NCBI GenBank assembly: GCA_027023025.1
Contig: JALVXB010000005.1
Coordinates: 1-60,564 of the forward strand
Source of the DNA: Caldisericaceae bacterium
GTDB taxonomy: Bacteria > Caldisericota > Caldisericia > Caldisericales > Caldisericaceae
Direction: 5' to 3'
Length of the DNA: 60,564 nucleotides
The notes below the pieces were generated by a model. That model saw nothing but the letters and a program-made list of their open reading frames with translations. It did no database searches and had not been told where the DNA came from. Positions within the stretch are counted from its first letter, which is position 1, and the number at the start of each line of letters is the position of its first letter. Of this stretch, positions 7,127 to 21,982 are shown piece by piece. The position numbers and the translations under genes were made by a program.

Positions 7127-8752
7127 GTGTTGGGCAACTTTGTGAGAGGTTTTAAGAAATTTTTTAATTGCTGCTACATTGCAATTATAGTTGTTACTGT
7201 TACTATGTTGTTTGTTATTCTTTATTTTACATACGATAGTGCTGCGTATGCTTCGAGCGGATCGTACCAAAAATATTTTTTATATCGTGCTATCATCGTA
7301 ATTTCTTTTTCTGTTTTTGTTGTACTTGGTGGTATTATTTCCACATTTATGCGGATTAGAAGAATGCGCAGAGAAGAACGATTTAAAGAAGAATACTTTA
7401 TCGAAAAAATATTAATAGAAGTTGCTTCCAAAGAAGAACTAAAGTCGAAAGTCAATGTAGCATTGAACGGGATTGTAAGATCTCTCAAGTTTAACAAAGC
7501 GATAATGTTTATTGGAAAAAGCAGAGATAGTCTTGAAATTCTTTATAATTATAACCTTAGCCAGAAGGAAACAAATCTACTTCGAAGTATGATTATGCTC
7601 GAAACAAAAAACATTAAAGTTCTGCGGGAAAGATATACATTGGCTTTTCACTTTCAAATTTACGGCATTCTAATGTACATTTTTCTTGAAAGAAACACGC
7701 CTCTTTCTAAAAAGGAACTTAACTTCTTAAAAAAGTATGCACGGGCAATGCGTCCAATATTCACACATTCGTTACTCCTCAACCTGATGATTGACTTTAT
7801 GGTGGAGCTTCAAAAGGTGGGTACCGTATACAGTGCCTATTGGAAAATGTTGGACATGGCTGTAAGAGTGTTTAATGCAGATTCTGGAGCCGTTCTGGAT
7901 GTGAGTAAGGGCAAAGGCAATTGGACGCACATTGCAGTAAAAAATATTTCCGGAAGAGATGTTGAGATCATAGAACAAATGATGAACCAAGGGGATTATA
8001 ATGGTCCTGTAATTGACATCGTGAAAAATAAAAAAGTTTTATACATAAATGATACAGCAGAGTATAAAACATGGGTGTATACTAAAAATATGCCTCGCTC
8101 TTACATAGGTATTCCTTTTATAGTAGAGAATAAAGTGGTAGCTGTGTTAAGTATTCATGGCGACAAACCTAACAAGTTTGGCGTATATGATGTAAACCTT
8201 GCAAAAGCAATAATGGATATGGGAAGTGCTATACTGGAGCGTGTTCTATACCTTGAGCGGCTTGGTATTTATTCGTCTATTGACGAAATGACGAAACTCT
8301 TTAATAAAAGGGAGTTTATGCAGCGTATTAAGGAAGAAGTAGATATAGCTCAGCGCTACGGGAGAAAACTTTCTATTCTTATTTTTGACCTGGACAACTT
8401 TAAGGAGTGGAACGATACATTTGGGCATCTTGCAGGTGACAGGCTACTGAGAGAAATTGGAGAAATTGTCAAGGGCTCTATAAGAAGTACAGATCTTGCA
8501 TTTCGCTTTGGCGGTGACGAGTTTGTCGTTCTTTTCCCTGAAACTTCCCTTGACGGGGCATTTATTACGGCGCGAAAGATTCTTGAGAACATTTCCAGGC
8601 GTTTTAATGTAGGTAATGTGAAACTATCTGCATCTGCAGGAATTGCAGAATATAAGCCAGGTGAAACTCCCGAAGAATTTATTAATAGAGCGGATAGAGC
8701 ACTTTACGCGGCAAAAAATAGTGGTAAAAATGAAATATACATTGCAAGTTAG
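7127..8752 (+). CDS. Membrane diguanylate cyclase with GAF-like sensor
   Basis: 541 residues; GTG start with AAAAGGAG 6 nt upstream. Two N-terminal membrane helices (about residues 14-35 and 50-70) are followed by a regulatory stretch (about 90-370) with GAF-like features (YIGIPFIVENKVVAVLSIHG), and by a GGDEF domain (about 380-541). The active site is intact (RFGGDEFVVLF) and an allosteric inhibitory site RSTD lies exactly five residues before GGDEF, so it should make c-di-GMP and be feedback inhibited. The GAF ligand is unknown. It is isolated, followed 20 nt later by a convergent gene. Confidence 0.93.
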   Translation: MLGNFVRGFKKFFNCCYIAIIVVTVTMLFVILYFTYDSAAYASSGSYQKYFLYRAIIVISFSVFVVLGGIISTFMRIRRMRREERFKEEYFIEKILIEVASKEELKSKVNVALNGIVRSLKFNKAIMFIGKSRDSLEILYNYNLSQKETNLLRSMIMLETKNIKVLRERYTLAFHFQIYGILMYIFLERNTPLSKKELNFLKKYARAMRPIFTHSLLLNLMIDFMVELQKVGTVYSAYWKMLDMAVRVFNADSGAVLDVSKGKGNWTHIAVKNISGRDVEIIEQMMNQGDYNGPVIDIVKNKKVLYINDTAEYKTWVYTKNMPRSYIGIPFIVENKVVAVLSIHGDKPNKFGVYDVNLAKAIMDMGSAILERVLYLERLGIYSSIDEMTKLFNKREFMQRIKEEVDIAQRYGRKLSILIFDLDNFKEWNDTFGHLAGDRLLREIGEIVKGSIRSTDLAFRFGGDEFVVLFPETSLDGAFITARKILENISRRFNVGNVKLSASAGIAEYKPGETPEEFINRADRALYAAKNSGKNEIYIAS

Positions 8753-8772
8753 TTTTTTAGTAAATTAGAATT

Positions 8773-10419
8773 TTATTTGTCTATTCTTGAAAGGCCCTCT
8801 ATTGTAACTTTTCTTTCAGTTGCATCCCACTGCACACTAAATCCTAAATTTTCTGCAACGAAACGAATTGGCACAAATGTCCTATTGTCTTTTATGAAAG
8901 GTGCAGTATCCATTGATTTTTTAATACCGTTTTTGTAAATCGTCCTGCTTCCTATTTTCATCTCAAGCGTTAAGCCGTTTTCCTCTATTGTAACTTTTCT
9001 TTCAGTTGCATCCCACTGCACACTAAATCCTAAATTTTCTGCAACGAAACGAATTGGCACAAATGTCCTATTGTCTTTTATGAAAGGTGCAGTATCCATT
9101 CTGGATGTAACGAAATCTTTACTTAATAAGTTGTATTTGTATAATGTGAGCTTCCCTATGTAGAGTAGTATTTTTTTGAATGCGTAATATTCCTGAACGA
9201 AAACAGCATCTGAGTAGTCTGGTATAAAGGAATGTTCATCTGTGTTCACTTTAACTTCTTTCTTTACTCCGGTTGAAGTTTCAACTGTGCAATTAACTTC
9301 TGAATTTGGCTTTGGAGCTTCTTTAAATTCTGTTTTTCCTATGTTAAATAAAGGATATCTAAACAGCACAGCGCCGTTCCCAAAAGCATAAGAGTAGAAG
9401 ACTTCTTTATTTGTTTCGTCTGTAGAAATATTATATGGATTTACTCCTATGTAAACCTCTTTTGCGCCGTTCTCTTTTAATTTTTTGGCTGCTGAAACTG
9501 CATATTCTGCGTTCTCGTCTATTGACTTTAAGTACACCATAGGGACTTCAAAGTCGAGATTTGAAAATGTGCCGTAACCCTGAGAAAAGTTTACCATCTG
9601 GTAAGCGTGCGTTTTTTTAATGTCGGTGCTTTCTTCAAATCCGCGCGCGACCATAAAAGCGCCTACTCTTACATTAGGGTTAATGTTTTTAATGTATTCT
9701 TTAAGGATTTCAGCTTCGTTTCTTATGATTTGCTCTCTGAGGTTTACCCACTTAGTTACCTGTGGGTCTGTTCCGTAAGAGAGAAACATCGTTTTCCAAT
9801 CCGCAGGATAAACGAATGTTTTGTATGCAACTTCCTTTACATAGGTAAAAGAAATGCCTTCGGACTTTGCGTAACTTTCGAAGTACGGCGAGAAGTCGTA
9901 GTTCCCGTTTGGAAACCTGATGTAGTCAAATACTACACCGTCAATGTTATACCTGAGCAGTTCTCCAAGGAACAACTTTATATATTGGAAGTATTTATCG
10001 CTGAGCAGAGAAATATAGTATGGGTTCGTTTTGCCGTCAGAACTTACCATCCGTTCACTTTTGTGTAGTTCTCCGTAGTGCCTGTCCATAAACAGTGGGA
10101 AGTATACATAGAGTTTTAAGCCAAGTGAATGTGCCTCCTCGAGAGTTTCTTTTAAAACAGGTACTTCCACCGGCATAAAACTACTATTGTAGTACACCTC
10201 TCCTTGCGGGTTTTTAATTAGCAAGAATACGGTGTTGTATCCGTAACTTTTGATTTCCGTAAGAACTTTCTTTGCCCCGTATTTTGCAATGTCTTCTCCG
10301 TGGACGCAGATACCCCTCATTTTTGCAGAGGAACCTGTATATCCCGATAGCGTATTTAAATTGTAAAGCCCTGCTAATAGAGTAATTATCAGCAGGACCG
10401 AAAGCAGAAACTTTTTCAT
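8773..10419 (-). CDS. Secreted GHL10-type glycosidase-like protein with two stalk domains
   Basis: About 548 residues from the ATG at 10419; the TTG at 10428 would add three residues. A signal peptide or anchor (FLLSVLLIITLLAGLYNL) opens the protein. Residues 35-340 resemble a DUF4015/GHL10-type TIM-barrel: GYNTVFLLIKNPQGEVYY, LGLKLYVYFPLF, and IDGVVFDYIRFPNGNYDF, which resembles the catalytic strand of the family. The C-terminus has two copies of the copper-amine-oxidase-N-like stalk domain (DTAPFIKDNRTFVPIRFVAE), used in clostridial and thermophilic surface proteins. The two copies are identical in DNA. It ends the minus-strand operon, 22 nt after gatB, with no functional link to it. Probably extracytoplasmic polysaccharide processing. 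Confidence 0.78.
   Translation of the reverse strand: MKKFLLSVLLIITLLAGLYNLNTLSGYTGSSAKMRGICVHGEDIAKYGAKKVLTEIKSYGYNTVFLLIKNPQGEVYYNSSFMPVEVPVLKETLEEAHSLGLKLYVYFPLFMDRHYGELHKSERMVSSDGKTNPYYISLLSDKYFQYIKLFLGELLRYNIDGVVFDYIRFPNGNYDFSPYFESYAKSEGISFTYVKEVAYKTFVYPADWKTMFLSYGTDPQVTKWVNLREQIIRNEAEILKEYIKNINPNVRVGAFMVARGFEESTDIKKTHAYQMVNFSQGYGTFSNLDFEVPMVYLKSIDENAEYAVSAAKKLKENGAKEVYIGVNPYNISTDETNKEVFYSYAFGNGAVLFRYPLFNIGKTEFKEAPKPNSEVNCTVETSTGVKKEVKVNTDEHSFIPDYSDAVFVQEYYAFKKILLYIGKLTLYKYNLLSKDFVTSRMDTAPFIKDNRTFVPIRFVAENLGFSVQWDATERKVTIEENGLTLEMKIGSRTIYKNGIKKSMDTAPFIKDNRTFVPIRFVAENLGFSVQWDATERKVTIEGLSRIDK
8796..8914. repeat. Exact 119-bp direct repeat, copy A (stalk domain)
   Basis: Identical base for base to 8982-9100, offset 186 bp (62 codons, in frame). 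It encodes the 39-residue core of the second stalk domain. Confidence 0.95.
8982..9100. repeat. Exact 119-bp direct repeat, copy B (stalk domain)
   Basis: Partner of 8796-8914. It encodes the first of the two stalk domains of the glycosidase-like protein. Confidence 0.95.
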
Positions 10420-10441
10420 TGTGCGCAATTCATTTAGTAAT

Positions 10442-11881
10442 TTACTTCAATGCGTTGAGTTTTTCGATTAATATTTTAGATGCGATTTTCGGGTTTGCCT
10501 TTCCTCTCGTTTTTTTCATTATCTGTCCGATAAGGAAACCCATTACCTGCTTTTTGCCCTCAAGGTATTGAGAAACGGGTTTCGGATTTTCTTTTATTAC
10601 TTCGTCAATGACTTTCTCTATTTCTCCTGTATCCGTAATCTGCTTAAGCCCTTTTTCCTCAACGATTTGTGAAGGCGTCTTTCCACTGCTCAGCGATTCT
10701 TCAAGCACGCTCTTTGCAATATTTTTAGAAATGGTTTTACTGTCTATAAGGTCGAGAAGTTCCTTGAATTCTTTTGCCCCAAAAGTAATTTCTTTGATGC
10801 TTTTTCCGTTTTCGTTGATAAACTTCATAATGTTTACCATAAGGTAGTTTGAAACTTCTTTTGGTTTACCTGTAAGTTTTGCTGCTTCTTCAAAGTATTC
10901 TGCAACTTCTATAGATGCAGCAATTTCGTGTGCATAGTCTTCGCTTATCCCATATTCTTTTATGAACCTCTCCTCTTTTTCATTGGGGAGTTCTGGTATC
11001 GTTTCTTTGATTTTTTCTATGTATTCGTCTGTTAGAGTAAGCGGCGGCAGGTCTGGCTCTGGGAAGTATCTGTAGTCGTTAAGTTCTTCTTTTGTACGCA
11101 TCGGTTTTGTTTCTCCTGTGCGCTCGTCGAGGTGGCGCGTTTCCTGTACGATTTTTCCGCCTTTTTTCAGCGTTTCTATCTGTCTGTTTATTTCAAATTC
11201 CAGTGCTCTGCGCACGCTTCTGAACGAGTTTAAATTTTTTATTTCTACTTTTGTCCCCAGCGTTTCGCCTTTTGAAACGGAAATGTTTACATCGCAGCGC
11301 AAGGCGCCTTTTTCCATATCCCCACTTGAAACGCCTAAGTAACGCACCGTTTTTCGTAATAGCACGAGAAATTCGTATGCTTCTTCTGCTGTTTCAATGT
11401 CCGGGTATGTAACGATTTCCATTAACGGGACACCAGAACGGTTAAAGTCTATGTAGGAGTATTCTGATTCTGTTATGTCTCCTGTGTGTATAGACTTTCC
11501 AGAGTCTTCTTCTATGTGCCCCCTTAGAATGCGGATTTTCTTTTTGCCTTTCGAAGTTTTTACTTCTAAAAAGCCTTCAGACGCAATAGGGATAGAATAC
11601 TGAGTGATCTGGTATCCCTTTGGAAGGTCCGGGTAGAAGTAATTTTTCCTGTAAAATGTGGAGGTTTTGTTAATGCGCATGTTTAGCGCAAGCCCTAATT
11701 TTGTTCCGTATTCTACGACTTTTTCGTTAAGTACGGGAAGTGCGCCTGGAAGTCCCAGACAGACAGGGCACACATTCGTGTTTGGCTCTGCGCCAAATTC
11801 TGTAGAACAACCACAGAATATTTTCGTTTTCGTTGCAAGCTGCACATGTATTTCAAGCCCAATTGTCGGTTTATATTCCAT
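10442..11881 (-). CDS. gatB: Asp/Glu-tRNA amidotransferase subunit B
   Basis: 479 residues, the normal length. Family landmarks: [19 protein letters not shown] near the N-terminus with the zinc cysteines (CGCS, then CPVCLG), [11 protein letters not shown], the [13 protein letters not shown] segment, and a C-terminal YqeY-like tail ([14 protein letters not shown]). With GatA and GatC it converts misacylated Glu-tRNA(Gln), and often Asp-tRNA(Asn), to the amide form in the cytoplasm. The ATG has GGGAGG upstream and overlaps the end of gatA by 11 nt. Two tRNA-Gln genes lie 5 kb away. Confident assignment. Confidence 0.97.
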   Translation of the reverse strand: MEYKPTIGLEIHVQLATKTKIFCGCSTEFGAEPNTNVCPVCLGLPGALPVLNEKVVEYGTKLGLALNMRINKTSTFYRKNYFYPDLPKGYQITQYSIPIASEGFLEVKTSKGKKKIRILRGHIEEDSGKSIHTGDITESEYSYIDFNRSGVPLMEIVTYPDIETAEEAYEFLVLLRKTVRYLGVSSGDMEKGALRCDVNISVSKGETLGTKVEIKNLNSFRSVRRALEFEINRQIETLKKGGKIVQETRHLDERTGETKPMRTKEELNDYRYFPEPDLPPLTLTDEYIEKIKETIPELPNEKEERFIKEYGISEDYAHEIAASIEVAEYFEEAAKLTGKPKEVSNYLMVNIMKFINENGKSIKEITFGAKEFKELLDLIDSKTISKNIAKSVLEESLSSGKTPSQIVEEKGLKQITDTGEIEKVIDEVIKENPKPVSQYLEGKKQVMGFLIGQIMKKTRGKANPKIASKILIEKLNALK

Positions 11882-13307
11882 TTTTTCCTCCCAATTCCTG
11901 CTCTACTGTATAGGCAATCTGCAAAAGCTCTTTTTCTGCAAACCACTTCCCTACAAGCTGCATACCTATCGGCAGTCCTTTTTTATCTGTACCTGTCGGG
12001 ATGGAGATTGCAGGCAACCCTGCAAGGCTTATAGGTATCGTAAAGATGTCGTTCATATACATTTGCAGTGGGTTTGTTATGGAGCCAAGTTTGAATGCCG
12101 TGGTAGAGGTTGTAGGAAGAACAAGCGCATCCACTTTACTGAATGCTTTCTCGAAGTCGTTTGATATAAGCCTTCTTACTTTTGATGCCTTGAGGTAGTA
12201 TGCATCGTAGTAGCCTGCAGAAAGCGTAAATGTGCCTATTAAGATTCTCCGCTTTACTTCCGTTCCGAAACCTTCCGTGCGAGTTTTCTCGTATGTTTCT
12301 TTGAGGTCTTTTCCTTCTACTCTTAGTCCGTAGCGGACTCCGTCAAATCTGGCAAGATTTGCTGAAGCTTCGGCTGGTGCAATGATGTAGTACACGGGTA
12401 GTGCGTACTTTAAGTGTGGAATTGAAACTTCTTCCACAACTGCTCCTGCATTTTGCAACGCCTTTACGGTATCGTTAAAGCTGTTCTTTACTTCTTCCTG
12501 TAATTTGAAATCCTGAACTTCCTTTATTACTCCTATTTTCTTTCCCTTTATGTTTTTTCCGATTAGTGCGGTGAAATCTTCTTTTTCTGTTTGGACGCTC
12601 GTTTCGTCGCGTGGGTCAAAACCTGCAATTGCGTTGAGCATAATTGCCGTATCTTTCACCGTTTTTCCGAACGGTCCGATCTGGTCAAGTGACGAAGCAA
12701 ATGCGATAAGTCCGTAACGGGACACCCTGCCGTATGTGGGCTTTAACCCGGTTACTCCGCAAAATGCAGCAGGCTCTCGTATGGAGCCGCCCGTATCCGA
12801 ACCGAGTGATGCAATAACTTCGTTTGCTTTCACTGCAGCGGCTGAACCTCCAGAGGAACCTCCAGGTACATATTCTGGGTTAACGGGATTGTGTGTGTTA
12901 AAAAATGCAGAATTTTCTGTAGACGAGCCCATTGCAAATTCGTCCATATTTGTTTTTCCAACGATTAACGCACCTGCATTTTTGAGTTTTTCCACTACGG
13001 TCGCATCGTACGGAGAGGTGTAGCCTGAAAGAATTTTTGAGCCAGCAGTCGTTTCCGTGTTCTTCATATTCATATTGTCTTTTATCGCAATGGGCACTCC
13101 GAATAAAACGCCTGACTTATCTTTTTTTGTATCAAGTTCTTCGGCGCGCTTTATGACGGCATCGAAGTCTATGTGAATGAAGGCTTTTATTTTTGAATCT
13201 TTTTGCTTTATTGCATTAATCATTTGCTCTGCGATTTCCTTTACAGAAACTTCTCCACTTCTTGCGATTGATGCAACTTCTTCGGCAGTTTTGTTCAGTA
13301 TGTCCAT
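11871..13307 (-). CDS. gatA: Asp/Glu-tRNA amidotransferase subunit A
   Basis: 478 residues of the amidase-signature family. The Ser-cisSer-Lys triad is visible: the lysine in [15 protein letters not shown], the cis serine in [11 protein letters not shown] and the nucleophile region in [14 protein letters not shown]. It releases ammonia from glutamine or asparagine for transfer to mischarged tRNA through GatB. The start is one nucleotide after the gatC stop, with GGAG just upstream, and the end overlaps gatB by 11 nt, so ligA-gatC-gatA-gatB are translated from one message. Confidence 0.97.
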   Translation of the reverse strand: MDILNKTAEEVASIARSGEVSVKEIAEQMINAIKQKDSKIKAFIHIDFDAVIKRAEELDTKKDKSGVLFGVPIAIKDNMNMKNTETTAGSKILSGYTSPYDATVVEKLKNAGALIVGKTNMDEFAMGSSTENSAFFNTHNPVNPEYVPGGSSGGSAAAVKANEVIASLGSDTGGSIREPAAFCGVTGLKPTYGRVSRYGLIAFASSLDQIGPFGKTVKDTAIMLNAIAGFDPRDETSVQTEKEDFTALIGKNIKGKKIGVIKEVQDFKLQEEVKNSFNDTVKALQNAGAVVEEVSIPHLKYALPVYYIIAPAEASANLARFDGVRYGLRVEGKDLKETYEKTRTEGFGTEVKRRILIGTFTLSAGYYDAYYLKASKVRRLISNDFEKAFSKVDALVLPTTSTTAFKLGSITNPLQMYMNDIFTIPISLAGLPAISIPTGTDKKGLPIGMQLVGKWFAEKELLQIAYTVEQELGGKNGI

Positions 13308-13308
13308 T

Positions 13309-16738
<3,430 letters not shown>

Positions 16739-16747
16739 TTCAATTCA

Positions 16748-16775
16748 ATTGTAGTAAGAATATCCTTTCTGTCAA
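16748..16775 (-). promoter_or_regulatory. Predicted promoter of the ligA-gatCAB operon
   Basis: Minus-strand TTGACA (16775-16770), 16-bp spacer, TACAAT (16753-16748). The predicted start lies at or next to the start codon of the beta-propeller gene. Confidence 0.65.
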
Positions 16776-16825
16776 TAACTGTTGCATTTTTTGTTGCATT
16801 TTTCGTATAATAAAAAGAAGTTAAG

Positions 16826-17485
16826 ATACGAAAAATTGCTGTTGTAGATAACGAAGAAGACATTATAAGGATCGTCTCATTTTATCTTTAGCGTAAGGGA
16901 TTTTTGATAGAAGGCTTCTCAAAAGAGGACTGCTTCTAAAAGCAATGAATAGTGAGATATCTGACTGTATAGTGTTGGTCCTTATTTTTCTGGAGACTGG
17001 TGGAGGAGATTTGCTGAAAATGCTTCGAAAAGACGAAAAGCAGCCTCTGTGCCTATCGTAGTACTTATTGCAAAATGCGAGAAAACAGACATCGTATCCG
17101 TATTTAAAATGGGCGCTAACGATTATGTGACAAGGTCTTTTAAGGGTGTATTCTTGCTGCAGGAGTGAAAGCATTACTGAGAAGAAAAAAAGTTCTGCAG
17201 CGCCGTTGCGCAGTGGCGGCCTTATCCTTAATCCTGAAAAAGTTTAAGGTATTTTGCAACGAAAGAGAAGTACCTCTTACTTCTACGGAATTTGAAATCT
17301 TACGCCTCTTAATGTCAAAAAATATGTTTTTAATAGGGACAAAATTCTGAACTATGTATGGACGGAAAGGACGGACGAGTCATTCGACCGCGTGATAAAT
17401 GTCCACATCAGACACATAAGGGAAAAATTGGGAGAGTGCGAAAATAAGATAAGAACAGTCAGAGGAGTTGGCTACAAATTTTCTG

Positions 17486-17493
<8 letters not shown>
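16826..17493 (+). pseudogene. Decayed OmpR/PhoB-family response regulator
   Basis: Fragments in several frames align in order with a response regulator. KIAVVDNEEDIIRIVSFYL (first acidic pair altered to DN) is followed at once by a stop. The segment that should hold the phospho-acceptor reads CIVLVLIFLETGG, so the aspartate is lost. Then come VVLIAKCEKTDIVSVFKMG and ANDYVTRSF, the linker KALLRRKK, and a winged-helix domain split in two (PLTSTEFEILRLL, then ILNYVWTERTDESFDRVINV and VRGVGYKF). The start codon is ATA and there are several frameshifts and stops. It overlaps the following kinase relic by the usual few bases. Clearly non-functional as read. Confidence 0.85.
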
Positions 17494-19120
<1,627 letters not shown>

Positions 19121-19147
19121 TTGATATGTTCGCTTTATTGGTATAAT
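19121..19147 (+). promoter_or_regulatory. Predicted promoter of tldD-tldE
   Basis: TTGATA (19121-19126), 15-bp spacer, TATAAT (19142-19147), 25 nt before the tldD ATG. Confidence 0.5.
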
Positions 19148-19172
19148 TACCTTGAATATAAGGAGGCATTCT

Positions 19173-20612
19173 ATGCAAGATATTGTTGAAAGTGCTTTAC
19201 TCTCAGCAAAAAGAGCCGGCGCGTCCTATGCGGATGTGCGCATTGTGGAGCAGGAAGTCGAAGAAATTTCCACAAAGAACGGTAGTGTGGACGCGCTAAA
19301 GCGGTCCTATACGAGAGGTTTTGGGGTAAGAGTCATTTTTAACGGTGCTTGGGGTTTTTCTTCCTCGTTTAGGATGACGAATGACGAAGCTGAGAAGATT
19401 GCCGAAGAGGCCGTGGCTATTGCTAAGGCAAGCAGTATGACGAAAATTGAAGATGTTACACTTGCAAATATCGAGATCTTTCAGGACGATGTAAAACAAC
19501 CTGTAAAAATTAACCCCTTTTCTGTTTCTCTGTCTAAAAAAATCAACTTATTGCTTGAGGCAGACAAACTAATGAAAATTCCTGGCGTAATTGTTAGAAG
19601 TGGCAGTATGTATTTTCTGCGTGAAATCAAAACATTTGCATCCTCTGAAGGCTCTTACATAAAACAGGAGCGAATAGTGAGTGGCGCTGGTATTTCATCC
19701 ATTGCAACTAACAGGAATGAAATCCAGGTCCGAAGTTACCCAAGCAGTTTTGGTGGAGATTATCAGCGCAAAGGATACGAACTCGTTGAAGAATATAAAT
19801 TTCTTGATAACGCAGAGCGCATTGCGAAAGAGTCTGTTGCTTTACTTAAGGCAAAACCGTGCCCTTCTGGAGTGATGGATATAGTTTTGGGAGGTGCTCA
19901 ACTTGCCTTGCAGGTTCACGAAAGCGCAGGACATCCCACAGAATTAGATAGAGTTTTAGGAGAGGAAGCTTCATTTGCTGGGACTTCTTTCCTTACCCCT
20001 GATAAGTTAGGTAAATTTCGTTACGGTTCTGATGTAGTAAACATTACTGCAGATGCAACGATACCAGAAGCGCTTGGTGGGTTTGCATACGACGACGAAG
20101 GAGTGAAAGCAAAGAGAATATATCTCGTGAAGAATGGTTTGTTTGTAGGGTATTTAAACTCGCGTGAAACTGCAAAAAAATTGAAACTGGAGCCAATGGG
20201 TGCTATGCGTGCCCAGAGCTGGAACTTTATGCCTATTATCAGAATGACGAGCATAAATCTTGAACCCGGAGACAAGACACTTGACGAACTTATTGCGGGT
20301 GTTGATCGCGGTATTTATATGGATACGAATAAAAGCTGGAGCATTGACCAGAATAGACTAAATTTCCAGTTTGGAACTGAAATAGGTTGGGAGATTAAAA
20401 ATGGAAAAATCCAGGATATGGTAAAAAATCCCACTTATACTGGTATTACTTATGAATTCTGGAGGAGCTGCGATGCGATAGCAAACAAAAACTTCTGGCA
20501 TGTATGGGGTGTTCCAAATTGCGGAAAAGGTGAACCGATGCAAACGATGCAGGTAAGCCATGGAGTTGCCCCTGCGCGCTTCAGAAATGTGAAGGTGGGG
20601 GTGCTGAAATGA
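19173..20612 (+). CDS. tldD: TldD metalloprotease subunit
   Basis: About 479 residues from the ATG at 19173, which has AAGGAGG 6 nt upstream; an in-frame TTG at 19152 precedes the ribosome site and is rejected. The metal-binding motif HESAGHPTELD (HExxxH) identifies the catalytic subunit of the TldD/TldE protease, which removes leader peptides from modified peptides or degrades unfolded ones. Other family features: ADVRIVEQEVEEI near the N-terminus and the C-terminal NPTYTGITYEFW. The end overlaps tldE by 4 nt (ATGA), matching the obligatory heterodimer. Confidence 0.94.
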   Translation: MQDIVESALLSAKRAGASYADVRIVEQEVEEISTKNGSVDALKRSYTRGFGVRVIFNGAWGFSSSFRMTNDEAEKIAEEAVAIAKASSMTKIEDVTLANIEIFQDDVKQPVKINPFSVSLSKKINLLLEADKLMKIPGVIVRSGSMYFLREIKTFASSEGSYIKQERIVSGAGISSIATNRNEIQVRSYPSSFGGDYQRKGYELVEEYKFLDNAERIAKESVALLKAKPCPSGVMDIVLGGAQLALQVHESAGHPTELDRVLGEEASFAGTSFLTPDKLGKFRYGSDVVNITADATIPEALGGFAYDDEGVKAKRIYLVKNGLFVGYLNSRETAKKLKLEPMGAMRAQSWNFMPIIRMTSINLEPGDKTLDELIAGVDRGIYMDTNKSWSIDQNRLNFQFGTEIGWEIKNGKIQDMVKNPTYTGITYEFWRSCDAIANKNFWHVWGVPNCGKGEPMQTMQVSHGVAPARFRNVKVGVLK

Positions 20613-21949
20613 TTGGTAAAGAAAAGGCATTAGAAATATTAAAAAAAGCGTTGTCTTATTCCCAGGCAGACCAGACTGAAGCTGTACTCCTTGGGGAACG
20701 CTCGTATCTTACGGGTTTTGCTAATAACTATATTCATAGGAATGTAGGAAGCGAAAATTACCAACTCAATGTAAGAGTTGCATTTGGCAAAAAGATAGGT
20801 GCAGCAAGTGCTAATGTTTCTGATGAAGAATCAATTCAAAAAGTAGTAAAAGATGCAGAAATGCTTGCAAAGTTCCAGAAGGAAAATCCAGACTTTGTTT
20901 CGTTTGCAAAGAAAGAAGAAGCTAAGTTTGACAGCAATCTTGGCTATGCCGAATCTACGGCAGAGTGTAATGCTGAAAAGCGTGCGATGCTTGCAAAGAA
21001 AATTATTGACCGCTCTAAAAAGTTTGATTTTAATGCGTCTGGAACTGTAGAGACGGCAACGCAAGAACTTGCCGTTATGAACTCTCTTGGGGTGGAACGC
21101 TATGCCGTGCGGACTGTTGCATCAGTAAAAGGCGTTATTATGGGGAGTACATCAAGCGGTTATTCTAAGGAGAGCAATGTAGATATTGATAAAATAGATG
21201 TAAATAAAGTTGCTGAGGAAAGCGTAAGCATTGCAGATAAGGGCAGAAATCCTGAACCAATTGAACCGGGTAAATACGAAGTAATACTTACTCCTTATGC
21301 TGTTGCAGAGTTTATCTCTCACATGCTATATTTGTCCTTAAATGCTCGTGCGTTAAAAGAAGGTTCAAGTTTTCTTATAAATAATTTTGGTAAAAAACTC
21401 TTAGGTGACAACATTACGATGTTTGACGACGGATTTTCCAAACTTACGATACCAATGCCTTTTGACTTTGAAGGTGTTCCTAAAAAGAAGGTCGTATTTT
21501 TTGAGAATGGGGTTGCAAAAGAAGTTGTATACGATACCTTAACTGCTTATAAAGAAGGAAAAGAGTCTACCGGCCATTCGTTGCCGCAGCCAAACCCTTA
21601 CAGCCCATACCCGATGAACTTTATAATGCAGGGTGGGGAAAGCAATGTAGAAGGTATGATATCTAATGTAAAACGCGGACTTTTTGTTCAAAGATTCTGG
21701 TATACTAATGTAATGGATCCAAGAAATCTCGTTATTACGGGAATGACGAGAGACGGGCTATTTTTAATAGAAGACGGAAAAATTACGCGATCGCTTCAGA
21801 ACATGCGTTTTACTGAAAGTATAATTACTGCTTTAAATAGTGTCTCTGAAATTAGCGAATTAGTAAAAGTTATATACGATATGACGCCAATAACCGTCCC
21901 ATACTTGAGAATTAGTAATTTTACTTTTACTGGAAAAACAGAATTCTGA
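20609..21949 (+). CDS. tldE: TldE/PmbA metalloprotease partner
   Basis: 446 residues, coupled to tldD by a 4-nt overlap. It has the same fold as TldD but lacks the HExxxH motif, as expected for the non-catalytic partner. Landmarks: DQTEAVLLGERSYLTGFAN, a central GTVETATQELAVMNSLGV, PGKYEVILTPYAVAEFISHM and, near the C-terminus, FVQRFWYTNVMDPRNLVITG. TldD and TldE together form a barrel-like protease. No modified-peptide gene is visible nearby, so the substrate is unknown. Confidence 0.92.
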   Translation: MIGKEKALEILKKALSYSQADQTEAVLLGERSYLTGFANNYIHRNVGSENYQLNVRVAFGKKIGAASANVSDEESIQKVVKDAEMLAKFQKENPDFVSFAKKEEAKFDSNLGYAESTAECNAEKRAMLAKKIIDRSKKFDFNASGTVETATQELAVMNSLGVERYAVRTVASVKGVIMGSTSSGYSKESNVDIDKIDVNKVAEESVSIADKGRNPEPIEPGKYEVILTPYAVAEFISHMLYLSLNARALKEGSSFLINNFGKKLLGDNITMFDDGFSKLTIPMPFDFEGVPKKKVVFFENGVAKEVVYDTLTAYKEGKESTGHSLPQPNPYSPYPMNFIMQGGESNVEGMISNVKRGLFVQRFWYTNVMDPRNLVITGMTRDGLFLIEDGKITRSLQNMRFTESIITALNSVSEISELVKVIYDMTPITVPYLRISNFTFTGKTEF

Positions 21950-21982
21950 TATAATAAATAAATTTTGGAAGGAGGTTGTAAT

